Shown: in pieces, positions 12,874-26,082 of the stretch
How positions within the stretch are numbered: position 1 is the stretch's first letter
Layout: each line of letters opens with the position of its first letter
Source: Eurosta solidaginis
Taxonomy: Eukaryota; Arthropoda; Insecta; Diptera; Tephritidae
NCBI RefSeq assembly: GCF_040869045.1
Contig: NC_090320.1
Span: forward strand, 236,934,978-236,998,977
Direction of reading: 5' to 3'
Length of the DNA: 64,000 nt
Program-made: the position numbers and the translations under genes
Notes under the pieces: model-generated
What the model was told of the DNA's origin: nothing
The model's input: only the letters and a program-made list of their open reading frames with translations
Database searches by the model: none

Positions 12874-15510
12874 AAAGCCATCCTTAAATGATCCCGAAAA
12901 AGCCCCGAAATTACCCTGACGGGATCCCGAAAGGATTCCAAAAACTATCCAGAAATGATGCCGGAAAGGTCCTCAAATGATCCCCTAATAGTTCCGAAAT
13001 GACCGTGACGGGATCCCGAACGGATCCCGACAACTATCCAGAAATTATGCCGAAAGGGTCCGCAAATGATCCCGTATTAGTCGAGAAAAAGTCCCGAAAT
13101 GACCCCGACGGGATCCCGGACGAATCCCAAAACCATCCAGAAATGATGCCGGTAGGTATCCCAAATGATCCCGAAATAATCCCGAAATGACCTCGTCGGC
13201 ATCCCGGACGGATACCGAAAATTATCCAGAAATGATGCCGGAAAGGTCCACAAATGATCCCCTAATAGTCCCGAAATTACCCTGATGGGATCCCGGACGA
13301 ATCCCGAAAACCATCCAGAAATTATGCCGGAAGAGCCCCCAAATGATCCCGAAAAAGTCCCCAAATGACCCCGACGAGATCCCGCACGGATCCCGAAAAC
13401 CATCCAGAAATGATGCCGGAAGAGCCCCAAATGATCCCGAAAAAGTCCCCAAATAACCCCGACCTTTTCTGGAGTATGAAAAGGTTCCGAAATGGCTCCG
13501 AGGGAATCAACGACGGATCGCGAAAACCATACAGAAATGATTCCGGAAGGATCCCAAAATGATCCCGAAATAGTCCGGAAATAACCCAGATGGGATCGCA
13601 CAGATCCAGAAATGATCCCGGAAGGGTCCAAAAACTATCCCGGAAAAGTAACAAAAAATCCCGAAATGGCTCCTACGGCATCCCGGACGGATCCAGAAAT
13701 GATCTCGGAAGGGTCCCCAAATGATCCCAAAATGGTCCCGAAATGACCCTGATGGATCCGGCAAACCATCAAGAAATTATGCCGGAAGGGTCCCCAAATG
13801 ATCCCGAAATAAAACAGAAAAAGTCACGAAACGACCCCTAGAGGATCCCCAAATGATCCCGTATTAGCCCCAAAAAAGTCAAAAAATGACCCTGACGGGA
13901 TCCCGAAAGGATTCCGAAAACAATACAGAAATGATGCCGGAAAGGTCCTCAAATGATCCCCTAATAGTCCCGAAATGACCGTGACGGGATCCCGACAACT
14001 ATCCAGAAATGATACCGAAAGGGTCCGCAAATGATCCCGTATTAGTCGAAAAAAAGTCCCGAAAGGACCACGACGGGATCCCGGACGAATCCCAAAAACC
14101 ATCCAGAAATGATGCCGGTAGGTATCCCAAATGATCCCGAAATAGTCCCGAAATGACCTCGTCGGCATCCCGGACGGATCCCGAAAATTATCCAGAAATG
14201 ATGCCGGAAAGGTTCCCAAATGATCCCCTAATAGTCCCGAAATTACCCTAGTGGGATCCCGGACGGATCCCGAAAACCATCCAGAAATGATGCCGAAAGG
14301 GTTCCCAAATGATCCCGTATTAGTCGCGAAAAAGTCTCGAAATGACCCCGACGGGATCCCGGACGGATCCCGAAAACCGTCCAGAAATGATGCCGAAAGG
14401 GTTCCCAAATGATCCCGTATTAGTCGCGAAAAAGTCCCGAAATGACCCCGACGGGATCCCGGACGGATCCCGAAAACCATCCAGAAATGATGCCGGAAGA
14501 GCCCCCAAATGATCCCGAAAAAGTCCCCAAATGACCCCGACGATATCCTGGACGGATCCCGAAAACCATCCAGAAATGATCCCGGAAGGGTCCCAAAATG
14601 ATCCCGAAATAGTCCCGAAATTACCCCGGCGTAATCCCGGACCGATCCCGAAAACCATCCAGAAATGATCCCGGAAGGGTCTCGATATGACTCTTACGGG
14701 ATTACAAATAAGGTGAAGCTAATTATAAAACCATGTTAATAAGGCAGCAGGCGCATTGGAGCGAATAAAAAGTTAGATAGAAACATACAGGTAAAGCTAA
14801 TAAAAGCGTGCTAATAAAAACAATTGATGGAGGGCGGATGGCGGGAGTAGAGGAGAGTTCCACTGATCGTTCCTCCAAAATTGTCTAGATCTCGTTCTGT
14901 ATGTACCAGATACCAAAAACTATTGATTTAGGAGAAAATTTAGATTGAGTTATAACAATTTATGGATTTTACACCAGAGGGGGAGATAAAGGGGGGCGGG
15001 CGGAGGGTGTCACACTGCTTACTTTGTAAGCCCTCGACTTATTTGACCCCTTGAGTCTGTGATATTGGTGAAGGCCAGTATACGTAAAGTTATAATGTGT
15101 AAAAATTATGAAAAATAATTTCTCGAAGGGTCGTGGGACCCCCACCCCTCTTTCCATGTTCGAAAAAAATTTCGCTAGTAGACTACTGTCTGTGTCCCAA
15201 ATTTCATCAAAATCCGTGTAGCCATTCTGGCGTGATTCAGTCGCAAAGATGAAAAAATATAATAATTAAATTATAACGGTTCCTAAGGGGCGGGGACCAC
15301 GCCCCTTTTGAAAAATATATAGCTAGTAGATCCTTCTAGACTATTGGCTATATGTGTGCAAAATTTCATCCAAATCGGTCCAGCCGTTCTTGCGTTATTG
15401 AGTCACAAAGACAAACGTCTGGACAAACATCCAAACATCCAAACATCCAAACATCTAAACATCCAAACATCCAAACATCTTAACATCCAAACTTTCCCAT
15501 TTATAATATA

Positions 15511-18500
15511 CTAGCCTTTACCCGCGGCCCCGTCCGCAAGGAAAATTTTAAATATATGGGCTATTCGCGTTAGCCTGCTTATTATCTGTTTAGAATTTTG
15601 TTTTCTGTCTAATGCATTTTATTTTTGTAATTGAGTAAAAAAAAGAACTAAATGAGCTGATAACCTGATAGGATCCCAAATGATCCCGAAATTATCCAAA
15701 AAAAGCTACGAAATGACCCCAACGCTATCGCGGACGGATCCCGAAAACCATCCAGAAATGCCCCGAAAGGGTCTCCAAAAGTTCCCCGAATAGTCCCAAA
15801 AAAACCCGAAATGAGAGCGACACGATTCTAGACGTATCCAGAGAACCACATAGAAATGATCACTGAAGGTGTTCCAAAATGATCCCGAAAAGGTTCCGAA
15901 ATGACCCTGACGGGCTCCCGGGCGGATCTCAAAAACCATCAAGAAAATATCCAGGAAGGGTCCCTAAATTATCCCGACTAACTCCAGAAAAAGTTCCGAA
16001 AGGGCTCCGAGGGGATCCACGATGGATCGCGAAAACCATACAGAAATAATTCCGGAAGGATTCCAAAATGATCCCGAAATAGTCCGGAATTGACCCAGAT
16101 GGGATCGCGCACAGATCCAGAAATGATCCCGGAAGGGTGCAAAAACTACCCCGGAAAAGTAACAAAAAATCCCGAAATGGTTCCTACGGCATCCCGGACG
16201 GATCCAGAAATGATCTCGGAAGGGTCCCCAAATGATCCCAAAATGGTCCCGAAATGACCCTGATGGACCCGGCAAACCATCAAGAAATTATGCCGAAAGG
16301 GTCCCAAAATGATCCCGAAATAATACAGAAAAGTCACGAAACGACCCCTAGAGGATCCCCAAATGATCCCGTATTAGCCCCGAAAAGGTCCCGAAATAAC
16401 CCCGACGTGATCCCGGACAAATCCCGAAAACCATCCATAAATGATGCCGGAAGGAATCCCAAATGATTCCGTAAAAGTCCCGCATTGATTCCGACGGGAT
16501 CCCGAACGGATACCGAAAATCATCCAGAAGTGATGCCGGAAAGGTCCTCAAATGATTACCTAATAGTCCCGAAATGACCCTTAAGGGGTCATGGACGGAT
16601 CCCATAAACCATCCAGAAATGATCCCGATATAGTCCCGAAGAAGTCCCGAAATGACCCTGACGGGATCTCGAACGCACCCCTAAATGACCCTGACGGGAT
16701 TCCGGACAGATCCCGAAATCCATCCAGAAATGATCTTGGGATGGACCCCAAATGATCCCGAAAAAGTCCCGCAATGATTCCGAGGGGATCCTGATCGGAT
16801 ACCGAAAACCATCCAGAAGTGATGCCGGAAAGGTCCTCAAATGATCACCTAATACCAAAATGACCCTGACGGCATCCCCGACTGATCCCAAAATCCATCC
16901 AGAAATCATCTTGGGAAGGTCCCAAAATTATCCCGAAATAGTCTCGGAAAAGTTCAGAAATTACCCTGACGGGTTCCCGGACGAATCGTGAAAGCCATCT
17001 CTAAATGATCCCGAAAAAGTCCCGAAATGACCCTGACTGGACCCCGAAAGGATCCCGAAAACTATCCAGAAATGATGCCGGAAATGTCCTCAAATGATCA
17101 CCTAATAGTTCCGAAAAGACCCTGACGGGATCCCGAACGGATCCCGACAACTATCTAGAAATGATGCCGAAAGGGCCCGCGAATGATCCCGTATTAGTCG
17201 AGAAAAAGTCCGGAAAAGAACCCGACGGGATGCCGGACGAATCCCAAAAACCACCCAGAAATGATCTTGGGAGGGTACCAAAGTTATCCCGAAATAGTCT
17301 GGGAAAAGTCCAGAAATTACCCTGACGGATCCCGGACGAATCCTGAAAACCAATCTTAAATGATGCCGAAAAAGTCCCGAAATGACCCTGATGGGACCCG
17401 GAAAGGATCCCGAAAACTAACCAGAAATGATGCCGGAAAGGTCCTCAAATGATCTCCCAATAGTTCCGAAAAGACCCTGACGGGATCCCGAACGGATCCC
17501 GACAACTATCCAGAAATGATACCGAATGGGCCCGCAAATGATCCCGTATTAGTCGAGAAAAAGTCCCGAAATGACCCCGACGGTATGCCGGACGAATCCC
17601 AAAAACCATCCAGAAATGATGTCGGAAGGGACCCCAATGATCCCGAAAAAGTCCCGCAATTATTCCGACGGGAATCTGAACGGATACCGAAAACCATCCA
17701 GAAGTGATGCCGGAACGGTCCTCAAATGCTCACCTAATAGTCCCAAAATGACCCTGAGGGCATCCCGGACAAATCCCGAAATCCATCCAGAAATGATCTT
17801 GGGAAGGTCCCAAAATGATCCCGAAATAGTCTCGGAAAAGTCCAGAAATTGCCCTGACGGGTTCCCGGACGAATCCTGAAAGTCATCCTTAAATGATCCC
17901 GAAAAAGCCCCGAAATGACCCTGACGGGATCCCGAAAGGATTCCAAAAACTATCCAGAAATGATGCCGGAAAGGTCCTCAAATGATCCCCTAATAGTTCC
18001 GAAATTACCGTGACGGGATCCCGAACGGATCCCGACAACTATCGAGAAATTATGCCGAAAGGGTCCGCAAATGATCCCGTATTAGTCGAGAAAAAGTCCC
18101 GAAATGACCCCGACGGGATCCCGGACGAATCCCAAAACCATCCAGAAATGATGCCGGTAGCTATCCCAAATGATCCCGAAATAATCCCGAAATGACCTCG
18201 TCGGCATCCCGGACGGATACCGAAAATTATCCCGAAATGATGCCGGAAAGGTCCACAAATAATCCCCTAATAGTCCCGAAATTACCCTGATGGGATCCCG
18301 GACGGATCCCGAAAACCATCCAGAAATGATGCCGGAAGAGCCCCCAAATGATCCCGAAAAAGTCCCCAAATGACCCCGACGATATCCCGGACGGATCCCG
18401 AAAACCATCCAGAAATGATGCCGGAAGAGCCCCCAAATGATCCCGAAAAAGTCCTCAAATGACCCCGACGAGATGCCGCACGGATCCCGAAAACCATCCA

Positions 18501-20902
18501 GAAATGATGCCGGAAGAGCCCCAAATGATCCCGAAAAAGTCCCCAAATGACACCGACATACTCCAGAAAAGGTTCCGAAATGGCTCCGAGGGAATCAAAG
18601 ACGGATCGCGAAAACCATACAGAAATGATTCCGGAAGGATCCCAAAATGATCCCGAAATAGTCCGGAAATGACCCAGATGGGATCCCGCACAGATCCAGA
18701 AATGATCCCGGAAGGGTCCAAAAACTATCCCGGAAAAGTAACAAAAAATCCCGAAATGGCTCCTACGGCATCCCGGACGGATCCAGAAATGATCTCGGAA
18801 GGGTCCCCAAATGATCCCAAAATGGTCCCGAAATGACCCTGATGGATCCGGCAAACCATCAAGAAATTATGCCGGAAGGGTCCCCAAATGATCCCGAAAT
18901 AAAACAGAAAAAGTCACGAAACGACCCCTAGAGGATCCCCAAATGATCCCGTATTAGCCCCGAAAAAGTCCCAAAATGACCCTGACGGGATCCCGAAAGG
19001 ATTCCGAAAACAATACAGAAATGATGCCGGAAAGGTCCTCAAATGATCCCCTAATAGTCCCGAAATGACCGTGACGGGATCCCGACAACTATCCAGAAAT
19101 GATGCCGAAAGGGTCCGCAAATGATCCCGTATTAGTCGAAAAAAAGTCCCGAAAGGACCAAGACGGGATCCCGGACGAATTCCAAAAACCATCCAGAAAT
19201 GATGCCGGTAGGTATCCCAAATGATCCCGAAATAGTCCCGAAATGACCTCGTCGGCATCCCGGACGGATCCCGAAAATTATCCAGAAATGATGCCGGAAA
19301 GGTTCCCAAATGATCCCCTAATAGTCCCGAAATTACCCTAATGGGATCCCGGACGGATCCCGAAAACCATCCAGAAATGATGCCGAAAGGGTTCCCAAAT
19401 GATCCCGTATTAGTCGCGAAAAAGTCCCGAAATGACCCCGACGGGATCCCGGACGGATCCCGAAAACCATCCAGAAATGATGCCGAAAGGGTTATCAAAT
19501 GATCCCGTATTAGTCGCGAAAAAGTCCCGAAATGACCCCGACGGGATCCCGGACGGATCCCGAAAACCATCCAGAAATGATGCCGGATGAGCCCCAAAAT
19601 GATCCCGAAAAAGTCCCCAAATGACCCCGACGAGATCCCGGACGGATCCCGAAAACCATCCAGAAATGATGCCGGAAGAGCCCCCAAATGATCCCGAAAA
19701 AGGCCCCAAATGACCCCGACGATATCCCGGACGGATCCCGAAAACCATCCAGAAATGATGCCGGAAGAGCCCCCAAATGATCCCGAAAAAGTCCCCATAT
19801 GACCCCGACGAGATCCCGCACGGATCCCGAAAACCATCCAGAAATGATGCCGAAAGGGTCCCCAAATGATCGCGAAATAGTCCCGAAATGATTCCGGAAT
19901 AGTCCCGAAAATGTTCCAAAATAACCCCGACGGGATCCCGGACGGATCCCGTAAACTATACAGAAATGATCCCGGAAGGGTCCCAAAATGATCCCGAAAT
20001 AGTCCCGAAAAAGTCCCGAAATTACCCCGGCGTAATCCCGGACCGATCCCGAAAACCATCCAGAAATGATCCCGGAAGGGTCTCGATATGACCCTTACGG
20101 GATTACAAATAAGGTGAAGCTAATTATAAAACCATGTTAATAAGGCAGCAGGCGCATTGGAGCGAATAAAAAGTTAGATAGAAACATACAGGTAAAGCTA
20201 ATAAAAGCGTGCTAATAAAAACAATTGATGGAGGGCGGATGGCGGGAGTAGAGGAGTGGACCACTGATCGTTCCTCCAAAATTGTCTAGATCTCGTTCTG
20301 TATGTACCAGATACCAAAAACTATTGATTTAGGAGAAAATTTAGATTGAGTTATAACAATTTATGGATTTTACACCAGAGGGGGAGATAAAGGGGCGGGC
20401 GGAGGGTGTCACTGCTTACTTTGTAAGCCCTAGACTTATTTGACCCCTTGAGTCTGTGATATTGGTGAAGGCCAGTATACGCAAAGTTATAATGTGTAAA
20501 AATTATGAAAAATAATTTCTCGAAGGGGTCGTGGGACCCCCACCCCTCTTTCCATGTTCGAAAAAAATTTCGCTAGTAGACTACTGTCTGTGTCCCAAAT
20601 TTCATCAAAATCCGTGTAGCCATTCTGGCGTGATTCAGTCGCAAAGACGAAAAAATATAATAATTAAATTATAACTGTTCCTAGGGGGCGGGGACCACGC
20701 CCCTTTTGAAAAATATATAGCTAGTAGATCCTTCTAGACTATTGGCTACATGTGTGCAAAATTTCATCCAAATCGGTCCAGCCGTTCTTGCGTTATTGAG
20801 TCACAAAGACAAACGTCTGGACAAACATCCAAACATCCAAACATCCAAACATCTAAACATCCAAACATTTTAACATCCAAACTTTCCCATTTATAATATA
20901 TA
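15511..20902 (-). mobile_element. Composite Helitron-like element 3
   Basis: Same head-array-tail plan, with a short head (15511-~15670). Its array follows element 2 block for block but without the extra 1.9-kb copy. The tail (~20089-20902) is nearly identical to those of elements 1, 2 and 4 and ends in the ACATCCAA microsatellite, abutting element 4 at 'atatata|ctagcc'. Confidence 0.6.
15671..20088. repeat. Minisatellite array 3
   Basis: Same family as arrays 1 and 2. Long minus-strand ORFs in it (up to 381 codons, 18914-20059) translate the repeat and show no independent domain. Confidence 0.9.
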
Positions 20903-21425
20903 CTAGCCTTTACCCGCGGCCCCGTCCGCAAGGAGAAAATAAAATATATGTGCTATTCACGTTAGCCTGCTTATCAAGTTGTCTGTTTAAAAATTTTTTC
21001 TGTCAATGTATTTTATTTTTTAATACAGTAAAAAAAAAGAACTAACTGAGCTGATGGGCACGCTTACATGAATAGTACAATACACTTTTTTCGAATTAAA
21101 AAAAATACATTTTGTTTCTAAGTTAAATTAATTGATATGACAGGGGTGAAAGAATTACTACTCATAGAACAAAGGAGTGAAACTACAATTAGCTAAAACC
21201 AAAAAGAAGTTTTTAAATGAAAGCAGTGTTGCTTTTTCGGGTATTTAGTTGGTTAAAATATTACAAAAATTTTAATTATAGTTGTAATAGTTCGTTACAG
21301 GATTCATTTAAAAATAGAACGAAAAAGCTGTGATATATTAAAGATAAAACATACCGAATTTTAATTACGAATAATTTGCCGTAAATCCACGGCCATGTGT
21401 GCTGAATTACCGGTTTCGAAGAGAC

Positions 21426-24400
21426 CTAAAATGATCCCGGAAGTGTCCCTAAATGACACCAAATAGTCACGAAATGATGCCGACGGGATCCTGGACAAAT
21501 CTCGAAAACTATCCAGGAATGATGCCGGAAGGGTCCCAAAATAATCCCGAAGTAGTCACGAAAAGTCCCGAAATGACCCTGACGGGATCCCGGACGGGAT
21601 CCCGGACGGATCCCGAAAACCATCCAGATTTGATTCCTGAACGGTCCGCAAATGATCCCGATATAGTCCGAAAAAGTTCCGAAAAAACTCTGACGGGATC
21701 CCGGACAAATCCCGAAAATCGCCCAGAAATTATCCCGGAGGAGTCCCAAAATGATTCCGAAATAGTAGTCACGAAAAAGGCCCGAAATGACCCTGACGGG
21801 ATCCCGAAAACCATCCAGAAATGACTCTGGAGGGATCCGGAAATGATCCCGGAAAAGTCCACAAACCATCCAGAATTGATCTCTGAAGGTTCCGCAAATG
21901 ATCCCGAAATAGTCCCGAAAGTCACGAAAAACTCAGACCCATCCCGAAAATCATGAAGAAATTATCCTGGAAGGGTACCAAAATTACCCCGAAATAACTC
22001 CGACGGGATCCCGGACAGATCCCGAAAATCATCCAGAACTGAGCTCTGAAACGTCCGCAAATAATCCAGAAATAGTCCGGAAAAAGTCCCGAAAAAACTC
22101 CGTCGGGATCCCGGACAGATCCCGAAAATCACCCAGAAATTATGCCGGAGGGGTCCCAAACTGATTCCGAAATAGTCCCGAAAAAGTCCCGAAATTACCT
22201 TGAGGGGATCCCAGACCGATACCGAAAACCATCCAGAATTGATCTCTAAAGGGTCCGCAATTTATCCCAGATAAAGTCGCGAAAAAACTACGAAGGGATC
22301 CCGAACAGATCCCGAAAATCATAGGGAAATTATCCCGGAAGGGTCCCAAAATGATCCCGAAATAGTCCCGAAAAGGCGCGAAATAACCCTGACGGGATCC
22401 CGGACGAATCCCGAAAACCACCCAGAAATGATCTTTAAGGGCAACTGACCCCGAAATAGTCGTGAAAAAGTCCCGAAATTACCCCGACGGGATCCCGAAA
22501 ACCATCCAGAAATTATCCCTGAAGGATCCCCAAATGATCCAAGAACAGTCTCGAAATTCCCTGACATTCTCCCGAAAAAGTAAAAAAATAAACCCGACGG
22601 GATCTCGGAAGGATCCCGAAAACGATCCAGAAATGATGCCGGAAGGGACACCAAATGATCCCGAAAAATTCCCGAAATTCCCCCGATGGGATCCCGGACG
22701 GATCCCGGACCATCCAGAAATGATGCCGGTTGGTACCCCAAAATGATCCCGAAATAGGCCAGAAATGACCCCGTCGGGATCCCGGACGGATCCCCAAAAG
22801 TATACAGAAATGATGCTGGAAGGTGAAATGATCCCCTTAAAGAAAGATGAAAAATGAAATGATCCCCTTATAGTTCCGAAATGATCCTGACGGGATTCCC
22901 GACGGATCCCGATAACTATCCAGAAATGATGCCGGAAAGGTTCCCAAGTTATCCCCAAATAGTCCCGAAATTACCCTGACGGTATCCCGGACGGATACCG
23001 AAAACCATCTAGAAAAGTGGCCGGAAGATACCCCAAATGATCCCGCAAAAGTCCCAAAATGACCCCGACAGGATCCCGGACGAATCCCGAAAACCATCCA
23101 GAAATGATGCCGGAATGGACCCCAAATGGTCCCGAAATGACACCGACGGGATCCCGGACGGATACCGAAAACCATCCAGAAATGATGCCGGCAGGTACCC
23201 CAAATTATCCCGAAATAGTCCCGAAATGACCCTGACGGGATCGCGGACGGATTCCGAAAACCATCCAGAAATGATGCCGATAAGGTCCCCAAATGATCCT
23301 GTATTAGTCGAGAAAAAATTCCGAAATGACTCCGACGGGATCCCGGACGGATCCCGAAAACCATCTAGAATTGATACCGGAAGGTACCCCAAATGATGCC
23401 GAAATAGTCCCGAAATGACATCGACGGGATCCCGGACGGATCCCGAAAACCATCCAGAAATGATGCCGGAGGAGACCCCAAATGATCCCGCTAAAGACCC
23501 AAAATGACCCCGACAGGGTCCCGGACGGATCTCGTAAACCATCCAGAAATGATGCCGGAAGAGACCCCCAAATGATCCCGCAAAAGTCCCAAAATGACCC
23601 CGACAGGATCCCGGACGGATCCCGTAAACCATCCAGAAATGATGTCGGAAGAGACCCCAAATGATCCCGCAAAAGTCCCAAAATGACCCCGACAGGATCC
23701 CGGACGGATCCCGTAAACCATCCAGAAATAATGCCGGAGGAGACCCCAAATGATCCCGCTAAAGTCCCAAAATGACCCCGACAGGGTCCCGGACGGATCC
23801 CGTAAACCATCCAGAAATGATGCTGGAAGAGACCCCAAATGATCCCGCAAAAGTCCCAAAATGACCCCGACAGGATCCCGGACGGATCCCGTAAACCATC
23901 CAGAAATGATGCCGGAAGAGACTCCAAATGATCCCGCAAAAGTCCCAAAATGACCGCGACAGGATCCCGGACGGATCCCGTAAACCATCCAGAAATGATG
24001 CCGGAAGAGACCCCAAATGATCCCGCAAAAGTCCCAAAATGACCCCGACAGTATCCCGGACGGATCCCGTAAACCATCCAGAAATGATGCCGGAGGAGAC
24101 CCCAAATGATCCCGCAATAGTCTCAAAATGACCCCGACAGGATCCCGGACGGATCCCGAAAACCATCCAGAAATGATGCTGGGAGAGACCCCAAATGATC
24201 CCGCAAAAGTCTCAAAATTACCCCGACAGGATCCCGGACGGATCCCGAAAACCATCCAGAAATGATGCTGGAAGAGACCCCAAATGATCCCGCAAAAGTC
24301 CCAAAATGACCCCGACAGGATCCCGGACGGATCCCGTAAACCATCCAGAAATGATGCCGGAGGAGACCCCAAATGATCCCGCAAAAGTCTCAAAATTACC

Positions 24401-26082
24401 CCGACAGGATCCCGGACGGATCCCGAAAACCATCCAGAAATGATGCTGGAAGAGACCCCAAATGATCCCGCAAAAGTCCCAAAATGACCCCGACAGGATC
24501 CCGGACGGATCCCGTAAACCATCCAGAAATGATGACGGAAGAGACCCCAAATGATCCCGCAAAAGTCCCAAAATGACCCCGACAGGATCCCGGACGGATC
24601 CCGTAAATCATCCAGAAATGATGCCGGAGGAGACCCCAAATGATCCCGCAAAAGTCTCAAAATTACCCCGACAGGATCCCGGACGGATCCCGAAAACCAT
24701 CCAGAAATGATGCTGGAAGAGACCCCAAATGATCCCGCAAAAGTCCCAAAATGACCCCGACAGGATCCCGGACGGATCCCGTAAACCATCCAGAAATGAT
24801 GCCGGAAGAGACCCCAAATGATCCCGCAAAAGTCCCAAAATGACCCCGACAGGATCCCGGACGGATCCCGTAAACCATCCAGAAATGATGCCGGAGGAGA
24901 CCCCAAATGATCCCGCAAAAGTCTCAAAATTACCCCGACAGGATCCCGGACGGATCCCGAAAACCATCCAGAAATGATGCCGGAAGAGACCCCAAATGAT
25001 CCCGCAAAAGTCCCAAAATGACGCCGACGGGATCCCGGACGGTTCCCGTAAACCATCCAGAAATGATGCCGGAGGAGACCCCAAATGATCCCGCAAAAGT
25101 CTCAAAATTACCCCGACAGGATCCCGGACGGATCCCGAAAACCATCCAGAAATGATGCTGGAAGAGACCCCAAATGATCCCGCAAAAGTCCCAAAATGAC
25201 CCCGACAGGATCCCGGACGGATCCCGTAAACCATCCAGAAATGATGCCGGAAGAGACCCCAAATGATCCCGCAAAAGTCCCAAAACGACCCCGACAGGAT
25301 CCCGGACGGATCCCGTAAACCATCCAGAAATGATGCCGGAGGAGACCCCAAATGATCCCGCAAAAGTCTCTAAATGACCCCGACAGGATCCCGGACGGAT
25401 CCCGAAAACCATCCAGAAATGATGCTGGAAGAGACCCCAAATGATCCCGCAAAAGCCCCAAAATGACCCCGACAGGATCCCGGACGGATCCCGTAAACCA
25501 TCCAGAAATAATGCCGGAAGAGACCCCAAATGATCCCGCAAAAGTCCCAAAATGACGCCGACGGGATCCCGGACGGATCCCGTAAACCATCCAGAAATGA
25601 TGCCGGAAGAGACCCCAAATGATCCCGCAAAAGTCCCAAAATGACGCCGACGGGATCCCGGACGGATCCCTAAAACCATCCAGGAATGATTACGGAAAGG
25701 ACCCAAACTGACCCCGAAAAAGTCCCGTAATGATCCCGAAAACCATCAAGAATTTATCTCTCGAAGGTACGCAAATAATCCCGAAAGTACCCCGACGGGA
25801 TCCCGGACGGATCCCGAAAACCATCCAGAAATGATGCCGGAAGGGTCCCCAAATGATCGCGAAATAGTCCCGAAATGATTCCGGAATAGTCCCGAAAATG
25901 TCCCAAAATAACCCCGGCGGGATCCCGGACGGATCCCGAAAACTATACAGAAATGATCCCGGAAGGGTCCCAAAATGATCCCGAAATAGTCCCGAAAAAG
26001 TCCCGAAATTACCCCGGCGTAATCCCGGACCGATCCCGAAAACCATCCAGAAATGATCCCGGAGGGTCTCGATATGACCCTT
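21426..26082. repeat. Minisatellite array 4
   Basis: The left third is irregular, with many short sub-repeats built on 'gatcccgaaa' and 'agtcccgaaa'. From ~23468 it becomes a regular 89-bp array. The right end (25690-26082) returns to the variants seen at the right ends of arrays 1-3, so the homogeneous block expanded inside a conserved frame. Confidence 0.9.
23468..25660. repeat. Homogenised 89-bp array with 267-bp higher-order repeat
   Basis: About 25 copies of an exact 89-bp unit. The start of 'gaccccgac' falls at 23596 and 23685, for example. Variant units alternate. A 'ccggaggagacc' variant recurs at 23468, 23736, 24092, 24359, 24626, 24893, 25071 and 25338, i.e. steps of mostly 267 bp (3 x 89), once 178 (2 x 89), once 356 (4 x 89) and one step of 268. 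This is a trimeric higher-order repeat. A 521-codon minus ORF (23491-25056) is a by-product. Confidence 0.85.

Larger units (their letters stand above)
8579..14690. repeat. Minisatellite array 2
   Basis: Same unit family as array 1, with more diverged left-end units ('gataaccacacag', 'aggaagggtccc') followed by blocks shared with element 3. Includes the two copies of a 1,896-bp duplication. No gene is visible in it. Confidence 0.9.
8417..15510 (-). mobile_element. Composite Helitron-like element 2
   Basis: Starts with the same CTAGCCTTTACCCGCGG head immediately after the element-1 tail (junction 'ataatata|ctagcc'). It has a short head (to ~8578), a 6.1-kb array and a tail (about 14691-15510) with an ACATCCAA microsatellite. 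The short head is shared with element 3 and the array variants match element 3 in order, so elements 2 and 3 look like a segmental duplication. It contains a further internal 1.9-kb duplication. Confidence 0.6.

Noticed and set aside
23468..25660. CRISPR-like array
   Set aside because: The units are contiguous with no unique spacers, and the context is a eukaryotic transposon.
4091..26046. Dozens of minus-strand ORFs of 60-521 codons in the composite arrays as a protein-coding repeat gene family
   Set aside because: All translate the same 89-bp minisatellite in rotating frames, with no start context, domain or consistent frame, and plus-strand frames overlap them. They are by-products of a stop-free unit.
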